DNA from: Veillonella rogosae JCM 15642
Lineage (GTDB): Bacteria > Bacillota > Negativicutes > Veillonellales > Veillonellaceae
Length of the DNA: 64,000 nucleotides
NCBI RefSeq assembly: GCF_002959775.1
Contig: NZ_PPCX01000002.1
Span: 62,001-126,000 of the forward strand
Reading direction: 5' to 3'
The notes below the pieces were generated by a model, which saw only the letters and a list, made by a program, of their open reading frames with translations, searched no databases and had not been told where the DNA came from. This document shows positions 18,384 through 23,882 of the stretch, one piece after another (the stretch's first letter is position 1; each line of letters opens with the position of its first letter). Position numbers and translations under genes: made by a program.

Positions 18384-18429
18384 ATAAGGTTCTTATTAGT
18401 CTAGTTATGACTAGTAGGACCTTATTTTT
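18384..18429 (+). terminator. Terminator after the DUF2828 gene
   Basis: A long hairpin with ATAAGGT at one end and ACCTTAT at the other, with paired TTAGTC/GACTAG inner arms, is followed by TTTTT. Confidence 0.85.
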
Positions 18430-18443
18430 GTGCATTTAATTTG

Positions 18444-18452
18444 TGATATAAT
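18444..18452 (+). promoter_or_regulatory. Extended -10 promoter of the NUDIX gene
   Basis: TGATATAAT at 18444-18452 is an extended -10 element (TG, one base, TATAAT). The -35 region is only a T-run. Its place, just after a terminator and about 50 bases before the ATG, supports use. Confidence 0.6.
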
Positions 18453-18503
18453 GAAGAGTAGGTTTTATATGGTAACAATCATTTTATATACGAGGAATTA
18501 TAT

Positions 18504-19037
18504 ATGGCAATTAGCAAAGAGATACAAAAATCAAGCGAAATGAAATTTGATGGTAAACTAATTAAAGTTACTTATGATATAGCTGATGTTAATGGTAATG
18601 AAGCGTGGCGAGAGGTAGTTCATCATCCTGGTGCTACAGCGATTGTAGTTGTTACGGAAGATAATAAAATTGTAATGGAGCGCCAATTCCGTTATGCTCT
18701 GCAACAGCCTTTGCTTGAAATCCCAGCAGGTAAATTGGATCCTAATGAGGAGCCTCTAACTTGTGCTAAACGTGAGTTAGCAGAGGAGACCGGGTATCGT
18801 GCTAACGAGTGGATTCCATTAGGGACTATTGCAACAAGCCCTGGATTCTGTAATGAAGTATTACATTTATATTTAGCGAAAGATCTCACTATGGGTGAAA
18901 CTAATTGGGATCCCGACGAATATGTAGAGCTAGAGTACTTTACATTACCTGAATTATTAGAGGCTATTAAGAGTGAGCAAATTAAGGATAGTAAATCTTT
19001 GGCAGCCCTTATGCTTGCTATGCCTTATCTTAAGTAG
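18504..19037 (+). CDS. nudF: NUDIX hydrolase, ADP-ribose pyrophosphatase-like
   Basis: The 177-residue protein has a complete NUDIX box near residues 75-97, with the core RELAEETG, preceded by the ADP-ribose pyrophosphatase type segment VVTEDNKIVMERQFRYAL. It probably cleaves ADP-ribose to AMP and ribose 5-phosphate. The nearby deoB acts on ribose 1-/5-phosphate, which gives a loose metabolic link, but a toxin locus and promoters lie between them. GAGGAAT precedes the ATG. Confidence 0.85.
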   Translation: MAISKEIQKSSEMKFDGKLIKVTYDIADVNGNEAWREVVHHPGATAIVVVTEDNKIVMERQFRYALQQPLLEIPAGKLDPNEEPLTCAKRELAEETGYRANEWIPLGTIATSPGFCNEVLHLYLAKDLTMGETNWDPDEYVELEYFTLPELLEAIKSEQIKDSKSLAALMLAMPYLK

Positions 19038-19040
19038 TAC

Positions 19041-19069
19041 TTTATTTTCATAATTATATATAGTATAAT
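19041..19069 (+). promoter_or_regulatory. Candidate promoter of the antitoxin RNA
   Basis: TATAAT at 19064-19069 follows TTTATT at 19041-19046 with a 17-base spacer. Transcription would start near 19076 and run toward the toxin gene. Confidence 0.5.
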
Positions 19070-19075
19070 TAACAC

Positions 19076-19186
19076 ATAAAGAGAGCCAAATAACGTGCCG
19101 TTAGCGTTAGGCTCATCTAAAATAGGGAAATTTGATGATGCCTAACGTGTTGAGGTGGTAGGATACCTCATACGTTAGGCGTTTTC
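19076..19186 (+). ncRNA. Candidate RNA antitoxin opposite the holin-like toxin mRNA
   Basis: This + strand stretch has no ORF. It can fold into a hairpin between the CGTTAGGC arm near 19105-19112 and the GCCTAACG arm near 19140-19147, or into a terminator in which GCCTAACGT (19140-19148) pairs with ACGTTAGGC (19172-19180) around an inner GAGGT/ACCTC stem, followed by GTTTTCATT. The toxin mRNA comes from the other strand and would reach the same terminator, so the 3' ends overlap. That is the layout of txpA/ratA-type type I systems in Firmicutes. The RNA itself is inferred. Confidence 0.5.
19139..19186. terminator. Shared terminator hairpin of the type I toxin locus
   Basis: A 9-bp outer stem (GCCTAACGT with ACGTTAGGC) encloses an inner GAGGT/ACCTC stem. 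On the + strand it is followed by GTTTTCATTATTATTT. The minus-strand side has fewer T residues, so termination there would be weaker. Confidence 0.65.
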
Positions 19187-19190
19187 ATTA

Positions 19191-19292
19191 TTATTTACGG
19201 CTATTAAAAAATATCGTAATCATAATAGTAATGATTGCTACTATGAGCATAGAAAAATCTATCATTATAGATAGCGATTCATATGTTGTCAT
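19191..19292 (-). CDS. Putative holin-like type I toxin, 33 residues
   Basis: On the minus strand, AGGAGGTG stands eight bases before an ATG and opens a 33-codon frame. The peptide begins MTTYESLSIMIDFSML, has one hydrophobic span of about 17 residues and ends in NSRK. The TYESL-x-MI-F opening, single membrane helix and basic tail match the holin-like toxin family that includes B. subtilis TxpA and BsrG. It would insert into the membrane when translated. The ribosome site lies in a hairpin, and an antisense-oriented RNA overlaps its 3' end. The gene is easily missed because of its size. Confidence 0.8.
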   Translation of the reverse strand: MTTYESLSIMIDFSMLIVAIITIMITIFFNSRK

Positions 19293-19297
19293 AGCAT

Positions 19298-19315
19298 CAC
19301 CTCCTTACGGAGATG
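19298..19315 (-). promoter_or_regulatory. Hairpin that buries the toxin's ribosome site
   Basis: In the minus-strand mRNA, CATCTCC pairs with GGAGGTG across a GTAA loop: seven pairs with one G-T. The Shine-Dalgarno sequence is inside the 3' arm. Translation would be off until the RNA is processed or opened, as in other type I toxins. Confidence 0.6.
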
Positions 19316-19347
19316 AACCTAACTCACGTTATTTGACCCTTAAAGGT

Positions 19348-19356
19348 AGTATAGCA
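19348..19356 (-). promoter_or_regulatory. Extended -10 promoter of the toxin gene
   Basis: On the minus strand TGCTATACT forms an extended -10. The -35 region is poor. It would give a leader of about 50 nt before the toxin ATG. Confidence 0.55.
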
Positions 19357-19393
19357 TGGATTATTCTGCTTGAGTATTACATTAGGAGTACTT

Positions 19394-20566
19394 ATGTATA
19401 AAAGAATTATTTTATTAGTTATGGACTCTGTTGGTATCGGTCACGCTGCTGATGCTGCAAAATTTGGTGATGAAGGTTCTAATACTTTGGGCCATATTGA
19501 ATCAACGGCTGGTCAGATTCATTGTCCTAATTTAAAATCTATTGGCTTAGGTCGCATTGCTGATATTTTTGATACTGGTGAAAGCATTAAAGGTGCTTTT
19601 GGCCGCATGGCTGAGCTTAGTACTGGTAAAGATACGACTAGTGGTCATTGGGAGATGATGGGGCATCCCGTTACCGTTCCATTCCCAACCTTTTATGAAG
19701 GTTTCCCAAAAGAATTAATGGATACTTTCACAAAAGAGACAGGCTATGGTTATCTTGGCAATGAAGTAGCATCTGGTACAGAAATTATTGAGCGTCTTGG
19801 GGCAGAGCACATCAAAACAGGTAGGCCTATTGTATATACCTCGGCAGATTCTGTATTCCAAATTGCTGCTCATGAAGATGTAATTCCTATCGATGAATTA
19901 TACCGTATTTGCCAAATTACCCGTGATAAGGTATGCATCGGTGATTACTATGTAGGTCGTATTATTGCACGTCCTTTCGTAGGTGAACTAGGTAGTTTTG
20001 TTCGCACCTCTAATCGTCATGATTATAGTCGTATGCCTGAGAAAAAGATGGTACCTCAAGAGCTACAAGATGCAAATATTCCAACTGTCGCTGTTGGTAA
20101 AATTGGAGATATTTATGCTCATGTAGGATGGGATGAAAGCTATCCAACAAAGACTAATTCCCATGGCATGAATATGGTTCCATACTTACTTGGTTCCTCC
20201 TTTGAGCGTGGTTTAATGATGGTTAATCTCGTTGAATTTGATAGCTTATATGGTCATCGCAGAAATGTAGAAGGATACAAACGAGCTATTGAGGACTTTG
20301 ATTATCAGCTAGGCGGCTTATTACAATTACTGAATGATGACGATTTACTACTCATCACTGCTGACCATGGTAACGATCCAACTTGGGAGGGAACCGATCA
20401 TACTCGTGAATTAGTACCAATTCTTGCTTATAGTCCACGTATTGATGGACCAATAGACCTTGGTGATAGAAAGAGCTTTGCTGATATTGGGGAAACTATA
20501 TTAGAAAACTTTAGTCTAAAACAATGGGGCATTGGTACATCGTTCTTAGATAAACTTAGTAAATAA
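19394..20566 (+). CDS. deoB: Phosphopentomutase
   Basis: This 390-residue alkaline-phosphatase-fold enzyme interconverts ribose 1-phosphate and ribose 5-phosphate (and the deoxy forms) in nucleoside salvage. The metal and phosphoryl sites are visible: MDSVGIGHAADA near the N-terminus, the KDTTSGHWEMMG segment that includes the phosphorylated Thr, and TADHGNDPTWEGTDH near the C-terminus. TAGGAG precedes the ATG at 19394; an in-frame codon 24 bases upstream lacks a site. The toxin promoter reads away from it just upstream. Confidence 0.96.
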   Translation: MYKRIILLVMDSVGIGHAADAAKFGDEGSNTLGHIESTAGQIHCPNLKSIGLGRIADIFDTGESIKGAFGRMAELSTGKDTTSGHWEMMGHPVTVPFPTFYEGFPKELMDTFTKETGYGYLGNEVASGTEIIERLGAEHIKTGRPIVYTSADSVFQIAAHEDVIPIDELYRICQITRDKVCIGDYYVGRIIARPFVGELGSFVRTSNRHDYSRMPEKKMVPQELQDANIPTVAVGKIGDIYAHVGWDESYPTKTNSHGMNMVPYLLGSSFERGLMMVNLVEFDSLYGHRRNVEGYKRAIEDFDYQLGGLLQLLNDDDLLLITADHGNDPTWEGTDHTRELVPILAYSPRIDGPIDLGDRKSFADIGETILENFSLKQWGIGTSFLDKLSK

Positions 20567-20668
20567 TTTTCTAATATGTTTTTTGTACTTTTAGATTCAG
20601 AATCTATATTACTAGCTATGTACGACACTGATATTATTTAAAATAACAAATTAATATACTATATATGA

Positions 20669-20713
20669 GATACTACCAGTTAAAAATAAACAGTTTTAAC
20701 TGGTAGTATCTTT
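20669..20713 (+). terminator. Perfect 17-bp inverted repeat after deoB
   Basis: The arm at 20669-20685 (GATACTACCAGTTAAAA) is exactly repeated in reverse at 20694-20710, with an eight-base loop and only TTT after it. It could be a deoB terminator or part of the deleted segment that also left the adenine deaminase fragment. Between 20567 and 20668 nothing else is seen. Confidence 0.55.
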
Positions 20714-20714
20714 A

Positions 20715-20837
20715 AATGCAGATATGATGGTAGCCATTGAACGTATTCGTGAAATTGGTGGGGGCTATGTTATTACAAGTGAAGGTAAAGTCGTAGAAGA
20801 ATTAGCCCTCGAAGTAATGGGGTTAATTACAAATTGA
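20715..20837 (+). pseudogene. Remnant of an adenine deaminase gene
   Basis: Forty codons read NADMMVAIERIREIGGGYVI and on through TSEGKVVEELALEVMGLITN to a TGA. This is the internal 'N-x-D-M ... GGG ... V-x-x-L-x-L-x-x-x-GL' block found near the C-terminus of adenine deaminase (Ade). There is no start, no ribosome site and nothing of the rest of the protein on either side, so it is a relic of a larger deletion. The region just after it, to about 20880, has no feature I can name. Confidence 0.7.
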
Positions 20838-20901
20838 CCACACAAATTACTACCACTGGTGTAATGGAGTTTTAGTATTTAGTGTAAGAAAAATATAATA
20901 G

Positions 20902-20956
20902 AAAAAGAGGTTGTAACTAGAATGCGATTAAATCACATTTTGTTGCAACCTCTTTT
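20902..20956 (-). terminator. Hairpin at the convergent 3' ends, likely terminator of the RNA-repair gene
   Basis: AAAAGAGGTTG and CAACCTCTTTT pair around a loop of about 32 bases. The stem has an A-tract on one side and a T-tract on the other, so it can work in both directions. It lies 44 bases past the stop of the minus-strand gene. Confidence 0.6.
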
Positions 20957-20999
20957 GGTTTTATTACAGGATATTTCTAGAAAAGATATGATTATTTTA

Positions 21000-23204
21000 T
21001 TATAGTAAACCCTTATTTTCCATCATTTCTTTTATATTTAGTAAGGTGGATTTGCAAACTGCATCATATTCTAGTGTACTCAAGAAATCTGCAAATTTTC
21101 TATCATCTTCGTTTTTACAGTTTTCATAAGGAATTTTACCATTTTGTTGATATGGTTCTAGAATTCGATTTCGCCGGTACTTCCAAGTATTATAATAAGG
21201 ACCTTTAAATTTTGTCATAAAGCCATTGCTATCGACTAATACAAAGCCTTCAGACTCATGATATGAATTGAGTTCTTTATTTATGATGTTTGTCAGTTCG
21301 TCCATAGTATTTACTTGTTGAACTGTTTTTACAATAGATATCAACTGTGTATCATATTTCTTAAGGATGGAGTCTAGTTCTGCTAGCCTCTCCCTAGAGA
21401 AAGATACATCAATATGTTTACCATTTACATCTAGCGTATTTTGAATCATATCAAGTACATAAAGATGATCTTGGTCATATTTTATAATATGTGTATCTTC
21501 TTGGCTGATGACTTCAAACATCATAGAACAGCAATTACGTTTTAATAATTCTTTGATTTCTTCTTGTAGGCTTGTAGGTAATTTTTGGAATAAATTTTTA
21601 AACAAATCTACGTGCATACCTTCTGTAGTAGATTTAGAAGCAAAGACTAACTCATCATTAATGACACCAAGAATAGAAAGGTATCCATTTTCTTTAGTTC
21701 GAATTTCTACAGGAAAGGAGAGAGTATTAGCTAAATTATTTAACTCAGTTTCTGGTCGTTCATTGAGATTAAAGAATTTATTATAACTACGTAATTTTAC
21801 ATCTCCTGTCATACGATCCACAAATAATCCCCGAGCTTGTACTGTATTTTCATTCCATAATCGTTTGTGGAATACACGTGAGGTAAAGTTCAAGGAATAT
21901 AGGTTAGGGGAGCATTTTTTTACTTTTACTAATTTAGAATTACCTAAAATATTAATATCTTCATTTTGCGTGAAAATGACATATTGTGTCATGTTTTGGT
22001 ATTCATGGCGCATGTACTCTTTGTCGTACACATCATTTTTAATACCATTTTTAGTAAAAGCATCTGCAGTAATATCAATGTATTTGAGCTCTCCACCAAA
22101 CTCTACTTCGCCTTCTAAACAGAAGGAATATTTACCATCTGGAACACCACGATGACCATGAATTTGAATAAAGTTTTGACACATACCTTTTTCGTAATTA
22201 TTATCATATATTTTAGCAATATCTGTTTCGTAAGCTCCAAAACCATTTATAAAGGTAGAGGTAGCTATAAAGGTCATGTTAGGTACATAGGAAAGACCAG
22301 CATGGGATACTAAATACTTTTTGCCATGAAAGCTGAAAGGATAGCATTGACGAAGTGATTTATAAAAGAGGCGTAATTCTCGTTGAAGTGATTCTACATC
22401 TTTTTTTGTCATATCTTTTACGATAGGTGCCACTACTTCTTTCATAAATCGTTTGGAATGATTTAAGTTTGTATCGAATGCAAAGTTTGCAATATGTCGT
22501 TCGTGATTGCCTTCTAACATAATCGTATTAGGTAATGTGCTGAGGCGCATCATTTCATATATCATTTCTTTATTTTCAATACCGCGCTCCAAATAGTCGC
22601 CACAAAAGATATAAAGTGTTTTTTCATCCCATGGAGTGATAGCTTGTTGTAATGCCGTGTAACAGCCGTGAATATCACCGATGATACGTACTCGTTCATA
22701 TCGATTCGTTAAATTTACAGTAAAGTAATTGTTGATTTCATCGATAGAATTTATTTTCCTACAAAACTTTGGTAATGTAGTTGTTTTAATCATCTTGTGC
22801 ATGCGGTGTATAACTTGCTCAGGCACTCGTTTGTAATCTGTTCGTATAGCATTACGAGCTAAACATTCTTCTAATGATGTATCTGGTTCGTAGTAATATA
22901 CAGTATATTTATATTTGTTAAGCAATTCTTTATATGTATTAACAGCTTTAGATGTAGTGTGGGTAGCATCTAAAACGACAAAGTCGCCATTGCTCATTCG
23001 TTTCTCTAAGCAATCTAATAGGAGTTCCCAGGCCGGACCATTATCCTCTTGTGAAATATACCAGCCGCTTTCACCAAGGGAAGGGCTGCGTAATAGCATA
23101 CGGAAATGATCGGCTTCTAAGGTGTAAGCCTCAAGATTGTTGTCACGAATCCACTGAGACTTACCACTAGCAGGAGCACCACGCATTAATAATAGTGTTC
23201 TCAT
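21000..23204 (-). CDS. Polynucleotide kinase - metallophosphatase - Rnl1-type RNA ligase
   Basis: The 734-residue protein has three enzyme domains. Residues 1-160: a P-loop 5'-kinase with GAPASGKS at 9-16 and the D32/R35 pair like T4 Pnk. Residues 170-385: a calcineurin-like phosphatase with GDIHG 176-180, GDYLERG 202-208, GNHER 232-236, HAG 301-303 and HGH 349-351. Residues 440-734: a nucleotidyltransferase RNA ligase with RG at 458-459, KFFNLNE 476-482 (a T4 Rnl1 feature), motif I KENG with Lys 504, FEV near 563, EGFVLV 652-657 and KFK 665-667. Together they could heal and seal a cleaved RNA such as a tRNA. It stands alone on the minus strand, with AGAGGA before its ATG. All catalytic residues seem present. 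Confidence 0.88.
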   Translation of the reverse strand: MRTLLLMRGAPASGKSQWIRDNNLEAYTLEADHFRMLLRSPSLGESGWYISQEDNGPAWELLLDCLEKRMSNGDFVVLDATHTTSKAVNTYKELLNKYKYTVYYYEPDTSLEECLARNAIRTDYKRVPEQVIHRMHKMIKTTTLPKFCRKINSIDEINNYFTVNLTNRYERVRIIGDIHGCYTALQQAITPWDEKTLYIFCGDYLERGIENKEMIYEMMRLSTLPNTIMLEGNHERHIANFAFDTNLNHSKRFMKEVVAPIVKDMTKKDVESLQRELRLFYKSLRQCYPFSFHGKKYLVSHAGLSYVPNMTFIATSTFINGFGAYETDIAKIYDNNYEKGMCQNFIQIHGHRGVPDGKYSFCLEGEVEFGGELKYIDITADAFTKNGIKNDVYDKEYMRHEYQNMTQYVIFTQNEDINILGNSKLVKVKKCSPNLYSLNFTSRVFHKRLWNENTVQARGLFVDRMTGDVKLRSYNKFFNLNERPETELNNLANTLSFPVEIRTKENGYLSILGVINDELVFASKSTTEGMHVDLFKNLFQKLPTSLQEEIKELLKRNCCSMMFEVISQEDTHIIKYDQDHLYVLDMIQNTLDVNGKHIDVSFSRERLAELDSILKKYDTQLISIVKTVQQVNTMDELTNIINKELNSYHESEGFVLVDSNGFMTKFKGPYYNTWKYRRNRILEPYQQNGKIPYENCKNEDDRKFADFLSTLEYDAVCKSTLLNIKEMMENKGLL

Positions 23205-23295
23205 AGTAATAGTCCTCTAATCTGCCCATAGGGCGTAATAAAATATAACTGTATAAAAAACGAAATAATCATTATATATAAAATGAAAAAGGGCA

Positions 23296-23331
23296 TAAAA
23301 AAACAGCCTCAACGGAAATCCGAGAGACTGT
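23296..23331 (-). terminator. rpsT terminator
   Basis: On the minus strand CAGTCTC..CGGA pairs with TCCG..GAGGCTG and is followed by seven T residues. It separates rpsT from the RNA-repair gene, so the latter needs its own promoter in 23205-23295, an AT-rich stretch with a TATAAT-like box but no clear -35. Confidence 0.85.
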
Positions 23332-23348
23332 CTTACTTGCTTTTAAAA

Positions 23349-23609
23349 TTATAAAGCGTTTACTTTAGCTGCAAGGTTGGATTTTTTGCGAGCTGCAGTG
23401 TTTTTATGAAGTACACCTTTGGAGGCTGCTTTATCAATTACGCTAGTAGCATGAACAAGTGCTTGTTTTGCTTCTTCTACTGCGCCTGCTTGAACAGCTT
23501 CTACGGTTTTACGACTTGCTGTACGGATTTGAGATTTTACAGCGGCGTTTTTCGCACGACGTTCAGCATCCGTTTTTACGCTTCTAATACTGGATTTAAT
23601 GTTTGGCAA
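23349..23609 (-). CDS. rpsT: 30S ribosomal protein S20
   Basis: The 86-residue basic protein reads MPNIKSSIRSVKTDAERRAK and on, typical of S20, which binds 16S rRNA early in assembly. A TTG at 23609 is chosen as start because AGGAGG lies eight bases before it and S20 usually begins M-x-N-I-K. A GTG three codons upstream overlaps the ribosome site and is rejected. It is monocistronic, with promoter and terminator, and divergent from polA. Confidence 0.96.
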   Translation of the reverse strand: MPNIKSSIRSVKTDAERRAKNAAVKSQIRTASRKTVEAVQAGAVEEAKQALVHATSVIDKAASKGVLHKNTAARKKSNLAAKVNAL

Positions 23610-23649
23610 TTGAGTCACCTCCTTAAAAATCGTTTCTTATACCTGAATG

Positions 23650-23678
23650 ATTATATCATACCACATATTGATACGCAA
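23650..23678 (-). promoter_or_regulatory. rpsT promoter
   Basis: On the minus strand TTGCGT and TATAAT are 17 bases apart, and TGA just before TATAAT makes it an extended -10. Confidence 0.75.
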
Positions 23679-23846
23679 GGACTTTTCAGCCCAATATTTT
23701 CCTTGTTAGTATGAAGTATAAAACATTTTCTATTGTTCTTTAACTATAGCATATAAGTCTGTTTTATGAAATCAAGATTATTAATATATTTGCTAGTGTT
23801 GTAATTAGTTATTTATTTTGATTTTAAAGGTTAGTTAGCCCCATTA

Positions 23847-23855
23847 TGTTATAAT
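23847..23855 (+). promoter_or_regulatory. polA extended -10 promoter
   Basis: TGTTATAAT at 23847-23855 is an extended -10 element with no good -35, 27 bases before the polA ATG. Confidence 0.6.
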
Positions 23856-23882
23856 AAAGGATAGAATTAAGCGAGGTGTATT

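Noticed and set aside
19076-19340. Repeats as a small CRISPR array
   Set aside because: The copies are inverted and unequal, and are explained by a toxin locus with hairpins.
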